Virus record (IMG/VR): IMGVR_UViG_3300036780_000402
Coordinates: 1-40,430 of that record
Direction: 5' to 3' (one strand)
DNA from: a virus
Length of the DNA: 40,430 bases
The first letter of the stretch is position 1; each line of letters starts with the position of its first letter. The notes under the pieces are model-generated. The model saw nothing but the letters and a program-made list of their open reading frames with translations. It did no database searches and was not told where the DNA came from. Shown in pieces: positions 30,618 through 38,172 of the stretch. The position numbers and the translations under genes are program-made.

Positions 30618-31576
30618 TTTAACGCCTCCCTGGATGCGATTATGAATTCCGCCGCTAGTTGAGGGACGATTGCGTTTCCATATCCCTTGATCCGAACTGC
30701 TCGGTTTGCCTTAGCATCTTTAGTGTTGATTCCCAATCCGAGTAGCCTTGACTTGATCGGTCCCAAGTTGCGGGGAATCCCATAAGCCAGCGGGAATGAC
30801 CAGGGTTCGATACTCGCGCGCCGGATTGTCCCGTCGACAAGTGGCACTGTTTCATATTCGCCCCAACAATCATTGCGGTCTGCCTTGGAAGCTGGTCGTT
30901 GCGAGTTCGTGTCGAACCGTCCGGATTTGTTCCCGTTGTCGCCATACCCGGCGTGTCTTTGTAATCCCGGCTGGATGGAGTCGCCCATCCAGCCGGGATT
31001 AGTTGCGCCGCTCCTTTCAAGTCCATCCCGCCCTGCCGATTTTTCGGTTGCTGGCATCCGGTTGTGTCCATGGCTTTTGGCGACGGCCATCCAATATAGG
31101 CGTTGCCTGATGTGCGGGGCCGTGACGCCCGCAGCGCACAAATCTGCGGCCCCGACTTCATAGGCCAGCGCTTCCAAGTCGTCACGTACTCCACTGAGCC
31201 ATAAGCGGCCATCCTTACTCGCAACCTGTTCTCCAAACGCGATTGCAGGCTTGCATTCTCTAATGAGTCTTTTGAGTTCTGGCCACAGGTGGCGTTCGTC
31301 GCTGGTTGTTTTTTTCTTTCCGGCGCAACTGAATGGCTGACAGGGACAACTTCCCGTCCAAACAAGTCTTTCACTCGGCCATACGGCAAACTGCAATGCA
31401 AGCGGCCATCCGCCGATACCGGCGAAGAAATGGCATTGGGTGAATCCAGCGAGATCATTGGGCATTACCTCTTTTATGGATCGTTCATCAACCCGGCCGG
31501 CGGGAATCAGTCCATCGGAAATAAGGTTGCGTAACCACCGTGCCGCGTGCGGATCAAATTCGTTGTAGTAGTTCAT
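30611..31576 (-). CDS. DNA cytosine-5 methyltransferase
   Basis: 321 aa. Motif I FAGIGG (51-56), motif IV PCQPFS with catalytic Cys79, a motif VI variant GEQV (Glu116), motif VIII RQRLYW (157-162), and motif X YGNAIVPQ near the end. The target-recognition region (165-260) is short. It starts in an ATGA overlap with the helicase stop. No cognate nuclease is obvious, so it is likely an orphan for anti-restriction. A second 804-nt reading frame on the same strand is nested inside. Confidence 0.88.
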   Translation of the reverse strand: MNYYNEFDPHAARWLRNLISDGLIPAGRVDERSIKEVMPNDLAGFTQCHFFAGIGGWPLALQFAVWPSERLVWTGSCPCQPFSCAGKKKTTSDERHLWPELKRLIRECKPAIAFGEQVASKDGRLWLSGVRDDLEALAYEVGAADLCAAGVTAPHIRQRLYWMAVAKSHGHNRMPATEKSAGRDGLERSGATNPGWMGDSIQPGLQRHAGYGDNGNKSGRFDTNSQRPASKADRNDCWGEYETVPLVDGTIRRASIEPWSFPLAYGIPRNLGPIKSRLLGLGINTKDAKANRAVRIKGYGNAIVPQLAAEFIIASREALNC

Positions 31577-33198
31577 CCCACCTTCCTCCCGAAACTTCGC
31601 AGCTTGACCCCGACAACGTTTGTGTATCGTCCATCGTTTTTCACCTGTATGCTTTCGCTGATTTGTTTGATGTGGTCTGCCAGGAATAGATCAACCTTGA
31701 TTGCCTCGTCCGCAGTTTTGGGGACAGGTTCACCGAAGCGCATCCGCCACCAATCCCGCGCTTTTTTCCCTGCGTACCCATCGTGTTCGAGGCACACCCA
31801 TTCACGATGGGATTGCATCTTGTTTGAATAGTTTACGCAGAGAATCGGCGGCTTATTAGCCTTGCGGTGGACGGATACCTGTACATCTTCAACCGGCATT
31901 TCCCACGGCTTGCCGTCGCTGATGATCGGCACTTCCACGCGGGCCTTGGGGTCGCTCGGGATGATCCGGGCGGATCGCTCGGCGGCTTCAATCTCTGCCT
32001 GGGTCGGCGGCGGAATCACGTAGTCGCAGCCCGGGCATTTGCCCAATATGACCGCGAACCGCTCGCGACATTGGGGACAAGTCATCGTCTGCGTTACTTC
32101 ACCTTCCAGGCGGTCAATCGGACCATGCCGCAAGATATTGCCGGCAAAGTCCAGGATCAGGCAATCGCTTTTCGATTCGTGAATCCGCAGCCCACGGCCC
32201 ACTTGCTGGTAATACATTCCCTTGCTTTGGGTGGGGCGGATCATCGCGACACAATCCACCCGCTGCGCGTCGAATCCCTCGGACAGCACATTGACATTGA
32301 CCAGGGCGCGAATCTCGCCGCGTTTAAACGCATCGCCTCGATGCGTGCGGATTTGCGACGGCGTTCCCTGGTGGATCGTCGGCGCGTCGATTCCCCTGGC
32401 CGCAAGCGCCCGGCTCATCTTCTCGGCATGATCCACCGACACGCAAAACACAATCACGCTCTGCCGGTTTTCGCGGTCGAGGATGCCGGCCAGTTCCGAC
32501 GCAATGCCGTCCACGGTTTCATCCGGCATGGCGGCGGCTTCCAGTTGCTTCTTGTTAAAATCCCCGGCGGATCGCTTGATTCCGGCGGTGTTAATTCCAT
32601 GCGCGCCAAGCTTGGTGCGCAGCTTGCAAAGATGGCCGGCGGCAATCAGGTCTTTAACGTTGGCCTCGTATGCGATCTCGTTCAGGATAAAATCCGGATG
32701 GCAAATTTTCCCGCCGTCCATCCGATACGCCGTGGCCGTCCATCCCACCACGCGAAGATTAGGATTACACAATTTCGCGTCACGAATAAACTGCCGATAC
32801 TGGCCTGCATCCTTCAATGAAATATGGTGCGCCTCATCGACGAAAATAATATCGAACGGATCGAAGTCGCAAGCCTTATCATAGACGGATTGGATGCCGG
32901 CATAGGTAATCGGCTCGCGCTTGTCGCGACGTTTCAGGCTTGCTGAATAGACGCCAACGGGTGCTAGCGGCCATATCGTTTTGATCTTCTCCACGCCCTG
33001 CTCAAGCAGTTCGCTAACGTGCGCCAGCACGCAAGCGCGAAAGCCGGGATGTCCGTCGTAATACCGTTTCAGCGTCCATGCCATGGTCGGCGTTTTTCCT
33101 CCTGCGGTGGGAATCACGATGCACGGATTGCCAGAGGCGCTGGACAAATAATCGTCCAGCGCCTCCATTGCCTCTTGTTGGTGTGGCCAGGGTGTCAT
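31573..33198 (-). CDS. DEAH-box superfamily 2 helicase
   Basis: 541 aa from ATG at 33198 (an upstream TTG would add 18 basic residues). Motif I IPTAGGKT, motif II VDEAHH, motif III GWTATAY, then C-terminal motifs (VIVFCVSVDHAEKMSRAL; IRALVNVNVLSEGFDAQRVD; QQVGRGLRIHESK). A Cys4 zinc knuckle CPQCRERF-x-CPGC follows at ~390-410, and a C-terminal accessory domain. Likely role: DNA unwinding or remodelling in phage replication/recombination. It is co-transcribed with the primase and methyltransferase. Confidence 0.88.
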   Translation of the reverse strand: MTPWPHQQEAMEALDDYLSSASGNPCIVIPTAGGKTPTMAWTLKRYYDGHPGFRACVLAHVSELLEQGVEKIKTIWPLAPVGVYSASLKRRDKREPITYAGIQSVYDKACDFDPFDIIFVDEAHHISLKDAGQYRQFIRDAKLCNPNLRVVGWTATAYRMDGGKICHPDFILNEIAYEANVKDLIAAGHLCKLRTKLGAHGINTAGIKRSAGDFNKKQLEAAAMPDETVDGIASELAGILDRENRQSVIVFCVSVDHAEKMSRALAARGIDAPTIHQGTPSQIRTHRGDAFKRGEIRALVNVNVLSEGFDAQRVDCVAMIRPTQSKGMYYQQVGRGLRIHESKSDCLILDFAGNILRHGPIDRLEGEVTQTMTCPQCRERFAVILGKCPGCDYVIPPPTQAEIEAAERSARIIPSDPKARVEVPIISDGKPWEMPVEDVQVSVHRKANKPPILCVNYSNKMQSHREWVCLEHDGYAGKKARDWWRMRFGEPVPKTADEAIKVDLFLADHIKQISESIQVKNDGRYTNVVGVKLRSFGRKVG

Positions 33199-33205
33199 GG
33201 GTGTT

Positions 33206-33610
33206 TTAGTTAAGATTCTGCGGCATCTTCGCATCCACGCAGCGCTCGCCAAGAATTTCGTAGCAGGCGCTAAGCTTCATGCGAAGATTCCGGTTGGCGG
33301 AAGTCTCGGCGGATAGCGCGTCGAGATTGGCCCTGCGCAGGTTTTCCGTGCGATCCAATTCCCCAAGAATTCGCGTGATGAAATCTTCAAGGCTCTCGCC
33401 AAGCTTCCGGCCCCTGGCGGCGGCGTCGGCCTTGCAGAATTCCAACAGGTACATTTCCGCGCATTTCTTCCGGTCCTTGTATTTTGCCATCAGGTCGCGA
33501 ACCCGCGCCACGTTCGGCCTTATGTCGTCTTGGTCTGATTCGTCGGTGTCGAGAATATTGCGAATCTGATCTCTTTCCAATAAACGCATTGCGTCTACAA
33601 TTTCAAACAT
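33206..33610 (-). CDS. Helical hypothetical protein
   Basis: 134 aa from ATG at 33610, with AGGAG five bases upstream. Charged helices with the segment EMYLLEFCKADAAARGRKLG and coiled-coil spacing; starts MFEIVDAMRLLERDQIRNIL. No family recognised. It lies between HNH and helicase genes and so probably serves replication. Confidence 0.6.
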   Translation of the reverse strand: MFEIVDAMRLLERDQIRNILDTDESDQDDIRPNVARVRDLMAKYKDRKKCAEMYLLEFCKADAAARGRKLGESLEDFITRILGELDRTENLRRANLDALSAETSANRNLRMKLSACYEILGERCVDAKMPQNLN

Positions 33611-33619
33611 ACTCACTCC

Positions 33620-33991
33620 TTAAAATGGCGCATCGTCCAATCCGCTCTTGCTCTTGTGTCGGCGGTATCCACCGTCGCGACTATTTTCCAAATGTGATTT
33701 TGCCTGCAAGTGTTCCGGGTTTATGCAACCATGGGTGCATCCTTTCTTGAAATGGTGAATCTCTTCACCGTCTTTTATAGTCCGCTTGAATATGGCAAAC
33801 GATGCTCGGTGCGCTCCCATCTTTTTCCCGTTCACGGATATTCGACCATACCCGTTGTCATCCTTGCCGGCCCGCCATATCCAGCAACCAAATTCGTTTA
33901 CTTCGGTGTTTCTAAGCAGCCTGCAAAGCAAGCTGTGACACGCCGGGAGGGCGAGTCTTTGGCCGGGATAAAGCAGCTTGCGCCTTGGCAT
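33620..33991 (-). CDS. HNH endonuclease
   Basis: 123 aa. HNH_3-type: GCWIWRAGKDDNGYGRI (35-51), AHRASFAIFKR, then IHHFKKGCTHGCINPEHL with His79/His80, Asn91 and His94 as the metal-binding set and Cys pairs as structural zinc. GAGGATCG precedes the ATG. It overlaps the preceding gene by 80 bp in another frame. Free-standing homing-type nuclease likely; a packaging role is less likely here because the terminase is far away. Confidence 0.85.
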   Translation of the reverse strand: MPRRKLLYPGQRLALPACHSLLCRLLRNTEVNEFGCWIWRAGKDDNGYGRISVNGKKMGAHRASFAIFKRTIKDGEEIHHFKKGCTHGCINPEHLQAKSHLENSRDGGYRRHKSKSGLDDAPF

Positions 33992-34127
33992 CGATCCTCG
34001 CTTCTTTTTTCACGCGGGCGGCATGTTGTTTCAGGGTGGGTCGGTCGGGAGATATCTGCATCGTCCCGCGTTCAGTGTCCCGCAACGTGGCCGGACAACC
34101 CTCGGAAATTCGATCCATCAAACGCAT
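33912..34127 (-). CDS. Small basic hypothetical protein
   Basis: 71 aa, AGGGAATCAC before the ATG. Basic and helical (PTLKQHAARVKKEARIDAKAQ) with no known family. Its last 80 bp overlap the HNH start in another frame, which is unusually long for this genome and suggests the HNH gene was inserted or extended into it. Confidence 0.5.
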   Translation of the reverse strand: MRLMDRISEGCPATLRDTERGTMQISPDRPTLKQHAARVKKEARIDAKAQAALSRPKTRPPGVSQLALQAA

Positions 34128-34148
34128 GTGATTCCCTTCGTTAAAGTT

Positions 34149-34520
34149 TCAAAATGGAATGCTCAGAGTCGGCCTTTTCAAACAGGAAGCACCCTTCCCA
34201 CCATCGCGAGTGTATGTAAAGTTCAACGCCTCTCGCATCCGGTCGCTTCCGAGGCACGATTGCCATAAAATTCTTTCCTTGTAATCCATTGCGGCTTTCA
34301 GGTTGACATAGATATGCCAGAATCCGGACTTGCTCCGCGTGTATGTGACCACCGAATAATTGATAAGCTTTTTCAGCGACCCCAACATCTTTCGTGCATG
34401 GTCGAAATGCCCTTGGCAATCAATGTCGAGTTGCAGCGTTGTCTCGTCCCCATACACAACTGAAAGCCCCAACTCATAGGCTCTTTCTATTGCTGCAAGC
34501 CTGCTGTTTTCGCATGACAT
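34149..34520 (-). CDS. Mini archaeo-eukaryotic-primase-like protein
   Basis: 123 aa. LQLDIDCQGHF (Asp32, Asp34) followed by TYTRSKSGFWHIYVNL (Ser65, His69) reproduces AEP motif I (DxD) and motif II (SGxxH), and aligns with AVDLDI and TGTGGRHLYF of the Prim-Pol at 28428-30617. The tail MDYKERILWQSCLGSDRMRE continues a pattern I recall from unnamed phage proteins. Motif III is not obvious. It may be a degenerate or accessory AEP. Confidence 0.6.
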   Translation of the reverse strand: MSCENSRLAAIERAYELGLSVVYGDETTLQLDIDCQGHFDHARKMLGSLKKLINYSVVTYTRSKSGFWHIYVNLKAAMDYKERILWQSCLGSDRMREALNFTYTRDGGKGASCLKRPTLSIPF

Positions 34521-34534
34521 CCTTTACCCTTTCG

Positions 34535-35578
34535 TTAAAATGGTATTTCGTTTACCGCTTTTGTGGTTTTCTTTATTTGCGAGATTGCGATTTGCGTGAG
34601 CTTCACCGAACTATAATCCGATGCACCTTTGCCATTGGTCCATATTTCATTTCCGGAATCGTTTTCATACATGACCTCATCGTCGGTCCCGTCGATGGCT
34701 TTCGCGAAGGTCACAAGGTCGGGTATGAAAATATGATCCGGGCACGCCTTGGCCTGGTCGGCCTCGCTCAGGTGGCGATTGTGTTTGGCGCAATGCCAGC
34801 CGGCGGATTGGCCGTCGTCAATAATGGGGGTTGCGTGACAGCATGATCGGCAAGTAACGTCGCATGGGACTGACGGCCCGGTGGGGTTTCCGTGGCATCG
34901 GGAATGATGGCTGCACCACTTGCAAGCAAAAGAGCTTGGCCCATCAATCTTTGCCGGTGGCGATTTAGACTCAATAATCTTTCGAGCGGATGCCAGGATC
35001 GATTCAGCTTCAACTTCATCATAGTTGATCCTTTCCGAGTAAAGTTCGCTGGTGTTTTTGTTGGCGGCAATATAAATCGCCCGCGTCGTTTTCGTTTCGT
35101 GCATGTAGCACTGCATTTGCGCGTAGTGTTCCGGCTTCGATTCCTTCACACCCTTGGCCTGCAATGCCTTGAAAGACTTCTCGTTGTGCGTCTTGAATTC
35201 GCCAACGTGCCAGGTCTTGGGCGCTTCGGGAATTCCAAGAATCATCGAATCGAGGTGGCCGCGAAAGTGACCGCTAAGATTGATAAACCCAATTTGCTCC
35301 CCGGCCTCGTCGCGGTCGTACACTTCGCATCCGATCCCGCGCAAGCTGGCGATAATCCGCGCCTCTTCCAAGTGTCCCGTTTCAAATAGCCTCAGCATCC
35401 TTCCGTCAAATTGTTCGCGGCCACACCAGCGGAATTCGTACCAGAGTGCGCGGTGACACGGCTTGCCGATTACCGATGCGCCAAGGTAGTTGCGCCGATC
35501 CTCTTTTTTCTCCTCGTATGTTTTATAGATCGCGGCCACGGTGGGGGAGTCGGAAGATTCAACGGTCATGTTTCCCAT
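34535..35578 (-). CDS. Cas4/RecB-like PD-(D/E)XK nuclease
   Basis: 347 aa from ATG at 35578 (GGAAAAAC upstream; ATG at 35569 also possible). Nuclease core: His69 (FETGHLEEA), Asp110 (GHFRGHLDSM), Glu127-x-Lys129 (VGEFKTHNEK), Gln154 (HYAQMQCYMH). Cys41 (GKPCHRALWYEFR) together with CKWCSHHSRCHG gives the four Cys of a Cas4/AddB-type Fe-S cluster. A further Cys/His group (PCDVTCRSCCHATP, HCAKHNRHL) may bind zinc. It would resect DNA ends for the Sak4-like recombinase of the same operon. Confidence 0.82.
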   Translation of the reverse strand: MGNMTVESSDSPTVAAIYKTYEEKKEDRRNYLGASVIGKPCHRALWYEFRWCGREQFDGRMLRLFETGHLEEARIIASLRGIGCEVYDRDEAGEQIGFINLSGHFRGHLDSMILGIPEAPKTWHVGEFKTHNEKSFKALQAKGVKESKPEHYAQMQCYMHETKTTRAIYIAANKNTSELYSERINYDEVEAESILASARKIIESKSPPAKIDGPSSFACKWCSHHSRCHGNPTGPSVPCDVTCRSCCHATPIIDDGQSAGWHCAKHNRHLSEADQAKACPDHIFIPDLVTFAKAIDGTDDEVMYENDSGNEIWTNGKGASDYSSVKLTQIAISQIKKTTKAVNEIPF

Positions 35579-35684
35579 TTGGTTTTTCCGGCTTTGGCTG
35601 GTTGGCTTTTCGTCTGGACTGGTAGAGATCGCGGGCCTTCTTGCGTTGCTCTTTGCACTGTGCGGCAAACTCAGATTGCGTCAT
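35559..35684 (-). CDS. 41-aa small basic protein
   Basis: ATG at 35684 in an ATGA overlap with the upstream stop, GAGGTCAAGAA before it. The product (MTQSEFAAQCKEQRKKARDL, then YQSRRKANQPKPEKPNGKHD) is highly basic, and its last codons overlap the nuclease start. The two-sided coupling makes it a real gene. Function unknown, nucleic-acid binding likely. Confidence 0.6.
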   Translation of the reverse strand: MTQSEFAAQCKEQRKKARDLYQSRRKANQPKPEKPNGKHDR

Positions 35685-35866
35685 TTCTTGACCTCTGAAA
35701 TTGTGACGTTGAAGGCGCGTATTTCGCCATTGATATGCTTGTTCGATCTATGCTCGGCTGCGTTTGCTCGCGAAGTAAACATAAATGGATAATTCGCACT
35801 GCCGGTCAGAATTTGACCATTGCAAATTATTGCCCACGCCTTCAATTTAAGCGGTTTCATTTTCAT
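35681..35866 (-). CDS. 61-aa hypothetical protein
   Basis: MKMKPLKLKAWAIICNGQIL, then FMFTSRANAAEHRSNKHI. The pattern KAWAI...(G)xIL ... T-R-AxA recurs in many unnamed small phage proteins (a short strand-turn-strand then helix). Its TGA overlaps the next ATG. No function is proposed. Confidence 0.6.
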   Translation of the reverse strand: MKMKPLKLKAWAIICNGQILTGSANYPFMFTSRANAAEHRSNKHINGEIRAFNVTISEVKK

Positions 35867-35905
35867 AAAGGCTGATCCGCACCTTTCGACGCGGACGCCT
35901 GGGCG

Positions 35906-36226
35906 CTAAACGCGCTTCGCAATCGTGGTCTGCTCAAGCTTGATCGTGAACGGCTTGGAACAGGGGACAACTCGGAACGTGCCGGCCATGTTGTTGTCGA
36001 CCGGGTAGGCTTCCGCTGATTTTCTGTCGTCGAAGGTTGTCGCGAGCGCGGCATTGCGCCATACGACGGTTTCTCCGAATTGGCCTTCCGGCTGCTCCTC
36101 CAGGATGAATAAAACTTTTTCGCGCGGCTTGCGCGTCTTTTTCTCTACGGTCGCCTCGCTGGTTGTGCCTTCGCTGGATGCGTCGGTCGATGCGTCTGCG
36201 GTCGTGGATTTACTCTTGCGGGCCAT
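35906..36226 (-). CDS. Hypothetical protein of the recombination operon
   Basis: 106 aa from ATG at 36226 (TTGGAG upstream); an upstream extension is only a shadow frame. The first 35 residues are Ser/Thr/Lys-rich and disordered (MARKSKSTTADASTDASSEG). The second part is a small mixed fold (KVLFILEEQPEGQFGETVVW, RVVPCSKPFTIKLEQTTIAK). Same operon as DUF669 and Sak4-like genes, so possibly single-strand-DNA or recombination linked. Confidence 0.55.
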   Translation of the reverse strand: MARKSKSTTADASTDASSEGTTSEATVEKKTRKPREKVLFILEEQPEGQFGETVVWRNAALATTFDDRKSAEAYPVDNNMAGTFRVVPCSKPFTIKLEQTTIAKRV

Positions 36227-36272
36227 GTTCGATACTCCAAAAGTGAAATGGGTAAATGCAATCAAACGCTGA

Positions 36273-36773
36273 TTATTTATTTTGCCACGGCATAACCTTG
36301 GCGGGTGCGGTCCCGTTTGCCGGCGTTGGCGCGGCCCTGGTCGCTGGCGCGGCTTCGGGAATTCCGCCATGCGGGAAATACTTCGCAACCTTGGTTTGCG
36401 CGTCGTATGCCTTGCCGGTGGCCCCATCCACCTTGGCCGGGTCGATCTTTGTCTTGACCTTGAACGGGATATTGTGAAGTTCGGCGCTGTCTGAGACGGA
36501 CTTGTAGCCACAGGCGGCGACGATGGAATTCTTGATTCCATTGTTGATCGCCATTACGTCCGGCTTGGGGTGTCGCACGAAAAACCCGTCAAAGATTTTC
36601 TTGCCGGCGTATTGCTCGGGTTCCAGGACAACCATCGTCAGGTTGATCCGATTCTTGCCGGCCTCGATCTCCTTGCTCGCGCTTTCGGAAATCTGAACCA
36701 TGTATTCCCCGACCGGCAACGGCTCAAAGCTTGGCGCTTTTGCGTCCGGGTCATAGTCGCCCATGTCTGCCAT
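36273..36773 (-). CDS. DUF669-family protein
   Basis: 166 aa from ATG at 36773, AAGGAG upstream. The pattern PLPVGEYMVQISESASKEIE, INLTMVVLEPEQYAGKKIFD, KPDVMAINNGIKNSIVAACG matches DUF669 phage proteins: an N-terminal OB-like strand group and a C-terminal Pro/Ala tail. These are usually next to RecA/Sak4-like ATPases, as here, and are thought to bind single-stranded DNA or assist recombination (inferred, not shown). Confidence 0.75.
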   Translation of the reverse strand: MADMGDYDPDAKAPSFEPLPVGEYMVQISESASKEIEAGKNRINLTMVVLEPEQYAGKKIFDGFFVRHPKPDVMAINNGIKNSIVAACGYKSVSDSAELHNIPFKVKTKIDPAKVDGATGKAYDAQTKVAKYFPHGGIPEAAPATRAAPTPANGTAPAKVMPWQNK

Positions 36774-36805
36774 GATGAATTCTCCTTGTGAAATGTGAGG
36801 TTGAG

Positions 36806-37606
36806 TTACTTGGCCGGAACGCCAGCTTTTGCGACCGCGTACGCCTCGGAAAACGCCTTGTAGGTGAATTCCATTTTGTACGGCAAACTGCGGCGGCATC
36901 CGCCCGGATGGGATCCCCGCTTCTCGGTGTAGAGGATGCGCTTACCCGTCCCCGTTGCGTGAACGATATTTTTCTCGCTCTTGCCGCTGCCGGTTTTCGC
37001 GACGGTGTTGGAAAACGTTTCGGTATTCGCGAAGAGGATGCAATCCGCCCACTTCGCGAAGAGTCCGGCGGCGTCCTTTTGCAGCGAAATTTCGTAAGCG
37101 TCGTAAGGCTCTGCGGCCATCGGATCGTTAAACTTGAAAAGCTTCACATGGGTTATCAGGATGCACCCCATGCCGCGCTCGTCGCGCAGATGGTCCAGGG
37201 CGTCCCGAAGTTCCGGCCATTCAACGCCTGCCGCCTGGCTGTATCCCTTGCCGTATCCCTTGAGTACATCCTCGATATTCGACACGCCATAACGGGCGCA
37301 CGTGTCGGCCCAAACCAGCGGCTCAAGGGTTGTGAGCGAATCGATAACGATGGTCTTGAATTCATGCTCCGCAGTGGCCAGCCATTCCAGTTTTTCCAAG
37401 ACCGATTCGTCGCCCCTGAACCGCTTGGATACCGGCGCTGGATTTACGTCGATTTCGTCAAACCCGGTTTCACCTTTCACCGGGATAAGGAACGGTGCCG
37501 GCGACTCTGCGGCAAAGGTGGATTTACCAACTTTGTCCGGCCCGGTCAGTAGAATTCGCGGCGGCTTTTTCGTCCGGCTGCTGATTTGCGAAATATCAAA
37601 CGCCAT
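36806..37606 (-). CDS. Sak4-like RecA-fold recombinase (AAA_24)
   Basis: 266 aa from ATG at 37606, AGGAGG upstream. Walker A LLTGPDKVGKST (20-31), Walker B FKTIVIDSLTTLEPLVW, then GMGCILITHVKLFKFNDPM and FAKWADCILFANTE. This is the phage AAA_24/Sak4 type, a RecA-fold annealing/strand-exchange ATPase that works with an SSB. The start lies inside the stop of the Asp-rich gene (11-bp overlap). Confidence 0.82.
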   Translation of the reverse strand: MAFDISQISSRTKKPPRILLTGPDKVGKSTFAAESPAPFLIPVKGETGFDEIDVNPAPVSKRFRGDESVLEKLEWLATAEHEFKTIVIDSLTTLEPLVWADTCARYGVSNIEDVLKGYGKGYSQAAGVEWPELRDALDHLRDERGMGCILITHVKLFKFNDPMAAEPYDAYEISLQKDAAGLFAKWADCILFANTETFSNTVAKTGSGKSEKNIVHATGTGKRILYTEKRGSHPGGCRRSLPYKMEFTYKAFSEAYAVAKAGVPAK

Positions 37607-37862
37607 ATTCATCCTCCTCGTCGTCTTCCCATTCATCCTCCTCGTCGTCTTCAAAATCGTCGTCGTCGTCGTCGTCTTCAAAATCGTCGTCGTCGCCGTC
37701 GTCTTCAAAATCGTCGTCGTCGCCGTCAAGGTCGTCTTCAAAATCGTCGTCGTCGCCGTCAAGGTCGTCTTCAAAATCGTCGTCGTCGTCTTCCAGTTCC
37801 GCCTTGAACGGTTCGTACTCGTCCGGATCGTCGGCTCCGGTCGCAATCAGGGTTGCGGGCAT
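37596..37862 (-). CDS. Asp/Glu-rich repeat protein
   Basis: 88 aa from ATG at 37862, GAAAGGATACCCCC upstream. After a normal N-terminus (MPATLIATGADDPDEYEPFK) the protein is repeats of (L/G)DGDDDDFEDD, with ~50 of the last 65 residues acidic. At DNA level a ~30-bp unit is repeated. It overlaps the Sak4-like start by 11 bp, so it is a real gene of the operon. The charge suggests a DNA mimic, a chaperone for a basic partner, or an acidic tail that displaces proteins from ssDNA. Confidence 0.65.
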   Translation of the reverse strand: MPATLIATGADDPDEYEPFKAELEDDDDDFEDDLDGDDDDFEDDLDGDDDDFEDDGDDDDFEDDDDDDDFEDDEEDEWEDDEEDEYGV

Positions 37863-38023
37863 GGGGGTATCCTTTCGTAAAGCGCGCGGAATGGGCCGCG
37901 CCCTTGGATTGATCTTGTTTTTCAGGGAAATTTAGGCCGTGCTAACAGATATGCTTTTCGGCGTGTCTGGATACGCTTTCAATTCGTACGGATCAATGCA
38001 CTTAACGCCGTGCGAGTCCCCGT

Positions 38024-38065
38024 CTTTTAATGCGAGGGTCCCGGGTTCGAGTCCCGGCCGGCTCA
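38024..38065 (+). other. attP core: 3' half of tRNA-Lys(TTT)
   Basis: On the plus strand CTTTTAA (anticodon loop, TTT at 38026-38028), TGCGA, GGGTC, T arm CCGGG-TTCGAGT-CCCGG, acceptor CCGGCTC and A73 follow exact tRNA numbering from position 32 to 73. The bases before it (CCCGT) cannot pair with TGCGA and no 5' half exists, so the gene is incomplete. This is the usual core used by tyrosine integrases that cross over in the anticodon loop. The 310-bp gap 37863-38172 holds this core and, to its right, AT-rich DNA suited to arm-type sites. Confidence 0.78.
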
Positions 38066-38172
38066 TACGTTTTTCGCTGGTTTCAGTGGGGATTTGCATG
38101 GCGACAAATAGAGTATCGTATTACTATGTTATCAAACTGAAATAATTCTTACCAAACGGATACTTAAATCTG

